Source: Clostridia bacterium
GTDB taxonomy: Bacteria; Bacillota; Clostridia; Oscillospirales; Oscillospiraceae
DNA length: 17,928 nt
Assembly (NCBI GenBank): GCA_021153265.1
Contig: JAGKTU010000043.1
Span: 1-17,928, forward strand
Reading direction: 5' to 3'
Below the pieces are notes generated by a model. It was not told the origin of the DNA and made no database searches. It saw only the letters and a list, made by a program, of their open reading frames with translations. Both the position numbers and the translations under genes were made by a program. Each line of letters starts with the position of its first letter. Position 1 is the first letter of the stretch. Positions 7,223 through 15,232 of this stretch are shown here, piece by piece.

Positions 7223-9327
7223 GCAAATTCCGGGCCTTTCTGCTGATGGCTCTGTTCCTGGTGGTTCTGGTTCTGTTCAGCTTCAAGCTCTTCGGCCTGC
7301 AGGTGGGCCAGACCAACACCAACATTTCAAACGTCACCACTTACTCCACCATCACCCGTGTTAAGGCCGCCCGCGGCGACATCACCGACCGCAACGGTAA
7401 CATTCTGGTTGGCAACCGCGCCTCTTACGACCTGGTTTTCAACCACTACGTTATCATCAGCTCGGACAATACCAACGAATCTCTGGTCAAACTCATCGAC
7501 AAGTGCGGTGAGTTGGGTATCAAATATAACGACCATTTCCCCGTGACCCGCACCCGTCCCTTTGAGTACACGCTGGACAACTATTCCGCCGCATGGCGCG
7601 GCTATTTCCAGTCCTTCCTCTCCGACGACTGGTGCGGACTGGACTCGGACATCACCGCCCCTCTGCTGATCCAGAAGCTCCGGGAGGTCTACAAGATCCC
7701 CTCCGACTGGTCTGACGAGGATGCCCGGGCCGTCATCGGCCTGCGCTACGAGCTGGACCTGCGTAACGTCACGAATCTGTCCAGTTACATCTTCATCGAG
7801 GACGTATCCGACGAGCATCTGGCAGTCATTCTGGAGCTGAACGTCCCCGGTCTGATGGTCGAGGCATCCACCGTCCGGGAATACCACACCAAATACGCCG
7901 CCCATATCTTAGGCAGTGTGGGTGCTATGGACACCGCGGATTGGGAATACTATAAAGAGAAAGGCTACGCCATGGACGCCTACATCGGCCAGAGCGGCTT
8001 CGAAGAGGCCTTCGAGCTGGAGCTTCACGCCGTGGACGGCACTCGTCTGGACGTGGTCGATAAGGACGGCACCATCATCTCTCAGGAATATGTGGAGGGC
8101 GAAGAGCCCAAGGCCGGCAACAACGTGGAGACCACCATCGACCTGAGCCTGCAGATCGTGGCTGAGGACTCCCTTGCCGACTTCATGGAATACATGGTCG
8201 ACCCCGCCCGGAACACCACCGGCGAAGGTCTGGATGCCGAGGGCGCGGCCGTCATCGTCATGGAGGTCAAGACCGGCGACGTGCTGGTTTGTGCCAGTTA
8301 CCCCACTTATGACCCTGCGGATCTGCTGAATAATTACGATGCCATCGAAAATGCCGACTTTGACCCCCTGTATAACCGCGCCCTGCTGGCAGCCTATCCC
8401 CCCGGATCCACCTATAAAATGTGTACCCTGATCTCCGCCATGGAAAACGGAAAATACCAGTACGGTGAGACCATCTATGACGAGGGCGTCTTCACCAAGT
8501 ACGATAACTTCCGCCCCACCTGTCTGGCCTGGTCCAGCAACCGTAGAACCCACCAAGAGGTGGACCACGTCAAGGCGCTGGAGGTTTCCTGCAACTACTT
8601 CTTTTACGAGCTGGGCGACCGGCTGACCATCCAGCAGCTGGACGCCACCGCCAAGGCTCTGGGATTGGGCGAGCACACCGGCGTGGAGCTGTACGAGAAC
8701 ATCGGCCACCGCTCCAACCCCGAGTCCAAGGCCGCCCAGTATACCGGCTCCACCGCCCAGTTCTTTACCGGCGACCGAATCCTGACCGCCATCGGTCAGT
8801 CCGAGAACCGTTTCACCCCCATGCAGCTGTGCGTCTACGCCTGCACCCTTGCAAACAAGGGTACCCGCTACGCCGCCACCTTCTTAAACCGCGTGGTGGC
8901 TTCCGACTACAGTAGCCTCATCCGTGAAAACCAGCCCCGGATCATCTCCAATCTGGACATCAGCGACACCACCTACCGTGCCTACATGGAGGGCATGACC
9001 GCCGTTATCAACAACCCCAGAGGCACTGCCCGTGACGTCATGGGCGGCCCCGACGACTCTGTCTACGACGATGACGGCCTGTGGCCCTACCCGGACATCA
9101 AGGTGGCCGCCAAGACCGGTACCGCCGAGACCTTCAAGATCTTCTCCGATAACGCCGCCTTCATCTGCCTGGCTCCTGCGGACAATCCCCAGATCGCCAT
9201 CGCAGTCTACGGCGAGAAAGCCGCCCACGGTTCCTGGATGGCCGGCATTGCTGAAGACATCCTCCGCGCCTACTTCTACGAAGGCGCCGCCAGCGACGTT
9301 GCCATTTACGAGAACAAGCTGGGCTGA
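7210..9327 (+). CDS. mrdA: Class B penicillin-binding protein 2 (elongasome transpeptidase)
   Basis: 705 residues. A short cytoplasmic N-terminus and one membrane helix (about 9-29, FLLMALFLVVLVLFSFKLFGL) precede the PBP dimerisation domain (AARGDITDRNGNILVGNRASYDLV) and the transpeptidase domain. All three active-site motifs are intact: S400-T-Y-K403 with the nucleophile Ser400, S460-C-N462, and K635-T-G637. It cross-links peptidoglycan during elongation. Overlap with mreD by 13 bases and the GGAGGTG ribosome-binding site (7199-7205) place it in the maf-mreC-mreD operon, which is the usual setting for the PBP2 of MreC. It is longer than E. coli PBP2 (633), with extra sequence in the N-terminal half (about residues 100-215), as is common in Clostridia. 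A terminator follows 15 bases after the stop. No rodA is present. Confidence 0.93.
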   Translation: MERISKFRAFLLMALFLVVLVLFSFKLFGLQVGQTNTNISNVTTYSTITRVKAARGDITDRNGNILVGNRASYDLVFNHYVIISSDNTNESLVKLIDKCGELGIKYNDHFPVTRTRPFEYTLDNYSAAWRGYFQSFLSDDWCGLDSDITAPLLIQKLREVYKIPSDWSDEDARAVIGLRYELDLRNVTNLSSYIFIEDVSDEHLAVILELNVPGLMVEASTVREYHTKYAAHILGSVGAMDTADWEYYKEKGYAMDAYIGQSGFEEAFELELHAVDGTRLDVVDKDGTIISQEYVEGEEPKAGNNVETTIDLSLQIVAEDSLADFMEYMVDPARNTTGEGLDAEGAAVIVMEVKTGDVLVCASYPTYDPADLLNNYDAIENADFDPLYNRALLAAYPPGSTYKMCTLISAMENGKYQYGETIYDEGVFTKYDNFRPTCLAWSSNRRTHQEVDHVKALEVSCNYFFYELGDRLTIQQLDATAKALGLGEHTGVELYENIGHRSNPESKAAQYTGSTAQFFTGDRILTAIGQSENRFTPMQLCVYACTLANKGTRYAATFLNRVVASDYSSLIRENQPRIISNLDISDTTYRAYMEGMTAVINNPRGTARDVMGGPDDSVYDDDGLWPYPDIKVAAKTGTAETFKIFSDNAAFICLAPADNPQIAIAVYGEKAAHGSWMAGIAEDILRAYFYEGAASDVAIYENKLG

Positions 9328-9341
9328 TACTCCCACCCACT

Positions 9342-9373
9342 TCCGGGGCGCATTTTCGCGCCCCGGATTTTTT
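9342..9373 (+). terminator. Intrinsic terminator closing the maf-mreCD-PBP2 operon
   Basis: A perfect 10-bp stem (TCCGGGGCGC, 9342-9351, with 9358-9367) encloses a 6-nt ATTTTC loop and is followed directly by six T (9368-9373). Confidence 0.95.
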
Positions 9374-9380
9374 ATAAAGG

Positions 9381-9594
9381 TAAATTGTAGTTTAGCCGGC
9401 GAGGGCCGGCGGCCAATGCGTGATTGGTGCGGTACGTCTCGTTACTTCCCAAACCCGCTCGGTAACGTTACATTTCCTTGTTTATGCCGTTTTTTGCCGC
9501 AATTACGAACCGGGAGAGCCCAATGGCGCAACGAATGTTACCAGTCTTCCAGGCTCGAATTGTCAGCGGCGACTCGCCGCGAAACTACAATTTA
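9381..9594 (-). mobile_element. 214-bp MITE-like element carrying repeat copy C
   Basis: The ends are a perfect 13-bp inverted repeat: TAAATTGTAGTTT (9381-9393) and AAACTACAATTTA (9582-9594). Just inside each end sits a GC hairpin: GCCGGC-GAGG-GCCGGC (9395-9410) and GCGGCG-ACT-CGCCGC (9566-9580). Bases 9384-9467 are the reverse complement of the repeat seen at 2834-3000. The right part (9468-9581) has no counterpart in the window. No coding capacity is evident. A terminal TA at both ends would fit a TA target duplication of the IS630/mariner type, but this is inference. The element and terminator account for the 338-bp gap between 9328 and 9665. Confidence 0.65.
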
Positions 9595-9665
9595 TCTCCC
9601 CAGCCCCTTTCCTAACCCTGTTAAGTGTGATAAAATAACGGAAAACCACTCCAAGGAGGCCCCCT

Positions 9666-10289
9666 ATGGGCAAATGCATCATCTTCTGCGCCGCTGATTT
9701 CGATGGTCTGATCCAGCCCATCGCCCCGGACGATCTTGTCATCGCCGCCGACGGCGGCCTGCGCCATACCCAGAAGTTGGGCCTGACCCCCGACGTAATT
9801 TTAGGCGACTTCGACTCCCTGGGCTACACCCCCAACTGCGCCCAAGTCTTCCCCGTGGAGAAGGACGACACCGATGCCATGCTGGCAGTGCGGCAGGGAC
9901 TTGACCGGAGCTTCCGGGAATTCGTCCTTTACGGCAGTCTGGACGGCCCCCGGCTCGACCACACCGTGGCCAACTTCCAAACCCTTCAATTCCTCGCCGA
10001 CCGGGGCGCAAAGGGATTCCTTGTGGGTCTGAACAGCATCGTTACCGTGGTAAAAAACAGCGAAATCACCTTTCCTGCCCACTTCCGGGGCAATTTTTCC
10101 GCATTCTGCATGGGCGCAGATGCCCAAAACATCACGATTCAAGGCTTGCACTACCCTTTGGAAAACGGAACCCTCACCAGCGGCTTCCCCTTAGGGGTCA
10201 GCAACCACTTCACCGGCAAAGCCGCCGCGGTTTCCGTGGAAAACGGCAGCCTGCTCCTGATCTGGGACCGGGCCAACGGCCTGCCTTAA
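9666..10289 (+). CDS. thiN: Thiamine pyrophosphokinase
   Basis: 207 residues, the usual length. Motifs in order are AADGG (27-31), the catalytic/metal-binding GDFDS (47-51), EKDDTD (65-70) and YGSLDGPRLDH, followed by the C-terminal beta domain (NITIQGLHYPLENGTLTSGFPLGVSNHF) that binds thiamine. The enzyme transfers pyrophosphate from ATP to thiamine to make the cofactor TPP. The start has AAGGAGG (9653-9659) 6 bases upstream. A possible -10 (TAAAAT, 9631-9636) lies ahead, but I see no convincing -35 box. No TPP riboswitch is apparent in the leader. The stop codon lies inside the next gene's ribosome-binding site (TAAGGAGGT), so thiN and the ATPase are coupled. Confidence 0.95.
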   Translation: MGKCIIFCAADFDGLIQPIAPDDLVIAADGGLRHTQKLGLTPDVILGDFDSLGYTPNCAQVFPVEKDDTDAMLAVRQGLDRSFREFVLYGSLDGPRLDHTVANFQTLQFLADRGAKGFLVGLNSIVTVVKNSEITFPAHFRGNFSAFCMGADAQNITIQGLHYPLENGTLTSGFPLGVSNHFTGKAAAVSVENGSLLLIWDRANGLP

Positions 10290-10301
10290 GGAGGTATCCC
10301 C

Positions 10302-12665
10302 ATGGGCAACTCGCCAACCATATCCCCTAATTCTCCCCACCCGGAGCAGGGCCTGAGCCATGCGGAAGCCGAAGCGCGCCGGGAGGCCGGACTGTGCGCA
10401 GGCATCCCCAAAGCCGCCGGCCGCTCCAAAGGGGAGATCATCCTGCACCACAGCTTTACCTTCTTTAATCTGGTGTTCGTGATCCTTGCGGCGCTGCTGC
10501 TTTTGGGCGGCTCCTCTGTCAAAAATATGGGATTCCTGCCCGTGGCCGCCTGCAATACCCTCATCGGCATCGTTCAGGAGCTTCGGGCCAAGAGGGCGGT
10601 GGATAAACTGACCCTCATCGCCGCCCGTCCCGTCCGCATTCTCCGGGAGGGCCAGCTTCTGGAAATCCCCCAGCAGGAGATCTGCCGGGATGACATCGCC
10701 GAGTTCGTCAGCGGCGACCAGCTTCCCGCCGACGGCATTCTGCGCTCCGGCGAATTACAGATGGATGAGTCCCTGCTCACCGGTGAAATCGACCCCATTA
10801 CCAAACTTCCCGGGGACAAACTCCTCTCCGGCTCCTTCGTCCTCGCCGGCACAGGCCGGGCGCAGCTCACCGCCGTGGGTGAGAAAAGCTACGCCGCCGC
10901 CCTGACTTTGGAAGCCAAAGCCGACCCCAAGGCGAAAAAATCCGAAATGATGGCATCCCTCGACAAGCTGATTCTCATCCTCGGCATCGCCCTGATCCCC
11001 GTGGGCATCCTGCTGTTCCGGCAGGAATATTGGGCGCTGCGGCTCTCGATGCGAGCGAGTGTGGAGGGAACGGTGGCCGCGCTGGTGGGCATGATCCCCG
11101 AGGGACTGTACCTGTTGACCTCCATGGCCATGGCGGCCTCGGCGTTGAAGCTGAGCCGCAGCCGTGTGCTGGTGCAGGATATGAACTGCATCGAGTCCCT
11201 TGCCCGGGTGGATGTGCTGTGCGTGGACAAAACCGGCACCATCACCCAGCCGGAGATGGAATTTCAGAAGATAATTCCTCTGGACGGCGCGAGAAAACGG
11301 GAAATCGGCGCCATTCTCACCGCTCTGTATTCGGACATTCCGGCGGAAAATGACACTTCCCGTGCGCTCATTTCCGCATTTTCCGGAAAAACCGACTGGG
11401 TCTGCACCCGGCGCATCCCCTTCACCTCGAAAGCCAAGTGGAGCGGCGGCGTGTTCGCCAACCGTGGAGCATATTTGGTAGGCGCGCCGGAATTTATGCT
11501 GGGCAGCCGCACACGCCCCTACGAAAAGCAGCTTCGCACCCACGCCCAAGCCGGGAACCGGGTGCTGCTTCTGGCAAAATACGACGGCGAGCCCAACCCC
11601 GGCGCGCTGGAAAGCGAAAACCTCACCCCCTTGGCGCTCCTCCTGCTGAATAGCCCCATCCGCCCGGAGGCGGCGGAAACCTTCCGCTATTTCCGGGAAC
11701 AAGGAGTGTCCATCCGGGTCATCTCCGGCGATGACCCCCGGACAGCCAGCCGGGTCGCCGGGGAAGTGGGCATCGAAAACAGCCACCTGTTCGTGGATGC
11801 CTCCACTTTAAAGACAGATAAGGACATTTTGTCCGCAGTTAAGAAGTACACCGTCTTCGGCCGTGTGACACCGGAGCAGAAAAAGTCCATCATCGCCGCC
11901 CTGCAAAAACTGGGCCACACCGTGGCCATGACCGGTGACGGCGTCAATGATTTGCTCGCCATGAAGCAGGCGGACTGCTCCGTGGCTATGGCATCGGGTG
12001 CGCAGGCTGCCAGTCAGATGGCTAGTCTGGTGCTGTTAAACTCGGATTTTGCCGGAATGCCGGATATCGTTGCCGAGGGTCGCCGGGTCATCCACAATAT
12101 CCAGCGCTCCGCCGCGCTGTTTCTGGTGAAAAACATCTTCTCCCTTGGCCTTGCCCTGTCCGCGCTGGTCACAGGCCTTGCCTATCCGTTCATGCCGCTG
12201 CATCTGACGGTGATCGGCGCGCTGACCATCGGAATCCCCTCGTTTTTCTTGGCTTTAGAGCCGAATTACGTCCGTGTGCAGGGATCTTTCCTCAAAAATG
12301 TTCTGAAATCCGCCCTCCCCGGCGGCTTGACCGACCTGATCTGCATCCTTTTGACCCAATTTGCCGCCTATCACATGGGCTTAAGCCACGCCAACACCGC
12401 TACCCTCTGCGCCGTGGTGGTGGCTGTGACGGGCATCTCCGTGCTGTTTACGGTAAGCCGTCCCTTCCGTCCTTTCCGGGCGGTGCTGGTGGCTGCCATG
12501 GCAGCGGCGCTGGTGGGAAGCTTTACCCTGCTGGGCGGCTTCTTCGACCTGACCCTCACCGGGGCGGATGCCTACTGGCTGCTCATCGGTGTGATTTTGA
12601 CAACCGTCGCGGTTTTCTTCGGAATTTCCAAAATGTTCAGCCCGAAAAAGGTGATATTATGTTAA
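10302..12665 (+). CDS. CtpE-like cation-transporting P-type ATPase
   Basis: 787 residues with the full P-type plan: membrane pairs near 45-85 and 220-280, actuator motif T160-G-E162, phosphorylation motif D309-K-T-G-T, nucleotide-domain motif VGAPEFML, hinge motif T544-G-D-G-V-N-D550 and about six C-terminal helices. The fourth helix carries M-I-P266-E-G-L269-Y-L-L-T-S. This PEGL variant, with the compact length, is what I associate with the CtpE/Exp7 subfamily; mycobacterial CtpE is reported as a calcium importer. The actuator reads TGEI rather than TGES, and GAPE lacks the usual preceding Lys, a variation I believe occurs in this subfamily. The ion is inferred (Ca2+ or another divalent cation). 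The start ATG lies 12 bases after the thiN stop with AAGGAGGT in between. The 3' end overlaps the MocR start by 7 bases. Confidence 0.9.
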   Translation: MGNSPTISPNSPHPEQGLSHAEAEARREAGLCAGIPKAAGRSKGEIILHHSFTFFNLVFVILAALLLLGGSSVKNMGFLPVAACNTLIGIVQELRAKRAVDKLTLIAARPVRILREGQLLEIPQQEICRDDIAEFVSGDQLPADGILRSGELQMDESLLTGEIDPITKLPGDKLLSGSFVLAGTGRAQLTAVGEKSYAAALTLEAKADPKAKKSEMMASLDKLILILGIALIPVGILLFRQEYWALRLSMRASVEGTVAALVGMIPEGLYLLTSMAMAASALKLSRSRVLVQDMNCIESLARVDVLCVDKTGTITQPEMEFQKIIPLDGARKREIGAILTALYSDIPAENDTSRALISAFSGKTDWVCTRRIPFTSKAKWSGGVFANRGAYLVGAPEFMLGSRTRPYEKQLRTHAQAGNRVLLLAKYDGEPNPGALESENLTPLALLLLNSPIRPEAAETFRYFREQGVSIRVISGDDPRTASRVAGEVGIENSHLFVDASTLKTDKDILSAVKKYTVFGRVTPEQKKSIIAALQKLGHTVAMTGDGVNDLLAMKQADCSVAMASGAQAASQMASLVLLNSDFAGMPDIVAEGRRVIHNIQRSAALFLVKNIFSLGLALSALVTGLAYPFMPLHLTVIGALTIGIPSFFLALEPNYVRVQGSFLKNVLKSALPGGLTDLICILLTQFAAYHMGLSHANTATLCAVVVAVTGISVLFTVSRPFRPFRAVLVAAMAAALVGSFTLLGGFFDLTLTGADAYWLLIGVILTTVAVFFGISKMFSPKKVILC

Positions 12666-14029
12666 CCTACGACCTGAAAAAGACCCCATCTGTGCCGCTA
12701 TATGAGGCGCTCTACCGCTGCATCCGGGCGGATATCCTGTCGGGGCAGTTGGCACCCGGAGAAAAACTGCCCTCCAAACGGGCGCTGGCACAGAATCTGG
12801 AGGTCAGCAAGATCACCGTGGAAACTGCCTATCAGCAGCTTCTGGCGGAAGGCTACATCTGCTCCCGGGAAAAGGTGGGCTATTTTGTCGAATCCATCCG
12901 CCGGGCTGCCCCGGTGCAGCCCGCCGCCGCGCCGACGCAGGAGATCGAAAATACGCCCATGCTGGATCTCACCGCCGGCGGCAGCGAGGGGTTTCCCTTC
13001 TCCGTCTGGTCGAAACTCCAGCGGGAGGTCATGCTGGACTACGGCGAAAAACTGCTGCTTCCTCTGCCAAATCAAGGTCTTTTCTCTCTAAGACAGGCGA
13101 TTTCGGAACATTTGCGGGCATTTCGCGGCATGCGCGTTGACCCAGAAAATATTCTGATCGGCGCGGGAACGGACTTTCTTTACAATCTTTTGATCCAGCT
13201 TTTGGGTCGGGAGAAGACCTACGCCGCGGAAGAGCCGGGTTACGGCAAGATCCGCAAGATCTACGCCGCCGGCGGCGTCCGGTGCGTGGGCATCCCCATG
13301 GACGAAAACGGTGTCATCCCCGCATCTTTGGGAGATGCGCACGTGCTGCACATCTCACCCAGCCACCACTTTCCCACAGGGCTTGTCACCCCGGTGAAGC
13401 GGCGCGCGGAGCTGCTGAACTGGTCGAAAACCGGGGAAAAGTGGATCATTGAGGACGATTATGATTCGGAATTCCGCTTTGACGCCCACCCCATGCCCAC
13501 CATGTATACCATGGACGGCGGCCACCGGGTGATCTACATGAACTCCTTCTCCAAGACCCTCGCCCCCTCCATCCGCATCAGCTATATGGTGCTTCCGAGG
13601 GAGTTGATGGAGCAGTTTCAGACCCGGCTGGGGTTCTACGGCTGCACCGTTCCCAGCTTCGAGCAGTACACTTTGGAGCGGTTTCTGCGCCGGGGACACT
13701 TCGAAAAACACATAAATCGACTGCGAAAATCCTATAAAATCAAGCGAAATCAAGTGATTTCTCAGCTGCAAAGTTGCACATTTTCGGACAAACTGGCCAT
13801 CGAAGAGCAAGACGCCGGCCTGCACTTCCTGCTGCGGCTGGACACCGCCTACACCGACCGGGAGCTGGTCAAACTTCTTGGCGATGCCGGCATCCGCGCC
13901 CACACCCTGAGCCACTATTACGCCGGGGAAGTGCCGCCCTCCAGCCGAAGGTGTCTGGTGATCAACTATTCCGGTCTGTCCATCGACAGGCTGAAGCAAG
14001 CGCTGGAAAAACTGGCGGAATTTCTGTAA
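12659..14029 (+). CDS. MocR-type transcriptional regulator (GntR HTH + aminotransferase fold)
   Basis: 456 residues, standard for MocR/GabR/PdxR-like proteins. The N-terminal GntR winged helix occupies about residues 12-78 (SVPLYEALYRCIRADILSGQLAPGEKLPSKRALAQ, then SKITVETAYQQLLAEGYI). A linker (AAPVQPAAAPTQE) leads to a fold-type I aminotransferase domain from about 110. The pyridoxal phosphate lysine is in NSFSK299TLAPSIR, and IIEDDYDSEFRFD supplies the expected PLP-ring aspartate. MocR proteins sense PLP or amino-compounds and control vitamin B6, GABA, taurine or transport genes. Here the ATG overlaps the ATPase stop by 7 bases with AAAAGGTGAT as ribosome-binding site, so it is co-translated with the transporter; control of that operon is inference. 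No terminator is seen in the 88 bases before the next gene. Confidence 0.93.
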   Translation: MLTYDLKKTPSVPLYEALYRCIRADILSGQLAPGEKLPSKRALAQNLEVSKITVETAYQQLLAEGYICSREKVGYFVESIRRAAPVQPAAAPTQEIENTPMLDLTAGGSEGFPFSVWSKLQREVMLDYGEKLLLPLPNQGLFSLRQAISEHLRAFRGMRVDPENILIGAGTDFLYNLLIQLLGREKTYAAEEPGYGKIRKIYAAGGVRCVGIPMDENGVIPASLGDAHVLHISPSHHFPTGLVTPVKRRAELLNWSKTGEKWIIEDDYDSEFRFDAHPMPTMYTMDGGHRVIYMNSFSKTLAPSIRISYMVLPRELMEQFQTRLGFYGCTVPSFEQYTLERFLRRGHFEKHINRLRKSYKIKRNQVISQLQSCTFSDKLAIEEQDAGLHFLLRLDTAYTDRELVKLLGDAGIRAHTLSHYYAGEVPPSSRRCLVINYSGLSIDRLKQALEKLAEFL

Positions 14030-14054
14030 CAGACTACATTTGCCAGATTTACCC

Positions 14055-14083
14055 TTGCCTTTTGGGACAGTGGGGGCTATAAT
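14055..14083 (+). promoter_or_regulatory. Strong sigma-A promoter for the ADP-ribosylglycohydrolase-like gene and bioY
   Basis: TTGCCT (14055-14060, four of six matches) and a perfect TATAAT (14078-14083) are separated by 17 bases. The ribosome-binding site AAGGAGG (14104-14110) and the ATG at 14118 follow at normal distances. Confidence 0.8.
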
Positions 14084-14117
14084 TGTGATACACTTTTCAA
14101 TGTAAGGAGGAATTTGC

Positions 14118-15218
14118 ATGGCAGTACCCCAACTGATCTATCGCGGCTGTCTTTTAGGGCTGGCAGTGGGCGATGCCATGGGCTACACCGTGGACAACCG
14201 CAGCCTGGAGCAGATCCGGGAAGACTACGGCCCCAATGGGCTTCTGGGCTACGATCTGATGAACGGCTACGCCGAAGTCACCTCCTACACCCAATTGACC
14301 GCCTTTACCTGCACAGGACTGCTGCTGGGACTGACCCGGGGGCAGCTGCTGGGAAGAATGGCGCCCTTTATTCGCTATGTCGCCCTTGCCTGCCGGGAAT
14401 GGGCTGCCGGACAGCGGCCATGGGGGAAACCTGAGCGGATCCACTGCTGGGTGATGCACAGCGAGGAGCTGTGCCGCCGGCACTGCATGGATACGTGGAT
14501 GCTGGAGACTTTGAGCCGCAACAGCCTCGGCACCCCCGAGGAGCCGGCGAACAACTATACAAACAGCGGCAGCATCACCACCGCCATCGGCGTGGGACTG
14601 TTCTTGGACCCGGACGAGGTTTCCTCCTCGGAGATCCTTCGGCTGGGCGCGGAGACCGTGGCGCTGATCCACGGAAGCCCCATTGCCTTCCTCTCCGGCG
14701 CAACACTGGCCCACATCATCTGCCACAGCCTCCGCTCCCGGGAGAAGAGCCTCCGGGAAATCGTTCAGCAGGCAAAGGATGCCATGCTGGACGAGTACGG
14801 AACTGCCTATGGACAGGCGGACGAGGTTGCGGCTTGGGTAAAAATGGCCCTGCAGCTTGCCGGGGATGACTCCATCACCCCCATTCAGGCCATGGAGCGG
14901 CTGCGGTGCGAAAACGCGGCGCAGGTTCTGGCCGGCGGCATCTACGCCGCCATTTCCTGTGAACATGATTTTGACGCCGCCATGATCGCCGCGGTAAATC
15001 ACTCCGGACGCAGCGCAGCGGTGGGCGCCATCACCGGCGCGATTTTAGGCGCCCGGATGGGCGAGGCTGCACTGCCCGAATTTTACTTAGAGAGTCTGGA
15101 GTGTCTGGAACCCCTCCGGGAGCTGGCGGATGACCTGTATCAGGGCTATCCCATGATCGTGGGCGGCAAGCTCTTCGACGGCGACTGGGAACGCAAGTAC
15201 CTCCACGGCGGCATTTAG
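14118..15218 (+). CDS. ADP-ribosylglycohydrolase-fold protein, probable pseudoenzyme
   Basis: 366 residues, normal length for the DraG/ARH family. The fold is recognisable from GCLLGLAVGDAMGY (residues 10-23), YGPNGLLGYDLMNGYAEV, ALIHGSPIAFLSGATLAHII and a C-terminal AAVNHSG...AVGAITGAILGARMG. Active enzymes bind two Mg2+ through a [ST]DDT motif near residue 55 and a GDxD[ST] motif near residue 300. Here these read T55-S-Y-T58 and G297-R-S-A-A301, so the acidic ligands of both sites are absent, while Asp19 of GDAMG remains. Hydrolysis of ADP-ribose links by the usual mechanism therefore looks impossible, and a binding or regulatory role is inferred. The frame is intact with ordinary codon use, arguing against a decaying pseudogene. 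It starts 7 bases after AGGAGG, and its TAG stop lies within the bioY ribosome-binding site. Confidence 0.88.
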   Translation: MAVPQLIYRGCLLGLAVGDAMGYTVDNRSLEQIREDYGPNGLLGYDLMNGYAEVTSYTQLTAFTCTGLLLGLTRGQLLGRMAPFIRYVALACREWAAGQRPWGKPERIHCWVMHSEELCRRHCMDTWMLETLSRNSLGTPEEPANNYTNSGSITTAIGVGLFLDPDEVSSSEILRLGAETVALIHGSPIAFLSGATLAHIICHSLRSREKSLREIVQQAKDAMLDEYGTAYGQADEVAAWVKMALQLAGDDSITPIQAMERLRCENAAQVLAGGIYAAISCEHDFDAAMIAAVNHSGRSAAVGAITGAILGARMGEAALPEFYLESLECLEPLRELADDLYQGYPMIVGGKLFDGDWERKYLHGGI

Positions 15219-15232
15219 GAGGAATATCCATC
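15217..15232 (+). promoter_or_regulatory. Ribosome-binding site and non-canonical ATC start of bioY
   Basis: AGGAGG (15217-15222) is followed after 7 bases by ATC (15230-15232), the spacing used for the ATG of the preceding gene. The ATC is in frame with bioY, and no ATG, GTG or TTG occurs in that frame between the AGGAGG and the ATG at 15332. Confidence 0.65.

Noticed and set aside
9595..9665. TPP riboswitch ahead of thiN
   Set aside because: The leader between the repeat element and the ribosome-binding site is only about 60 bases, and I see neither the conserved TPP-aptamer motifs nor room for the structure.
14118..15218. ADP-ribosylglycohydrolase-like gene as part of a toxin-antitoxin or phage-defence pair
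   Set aside because: No ADP-ribosyltransferase toxin gene is adjacent. The neighbours are a MocR regulator and bioY, and the catalytic metal sites are missing.
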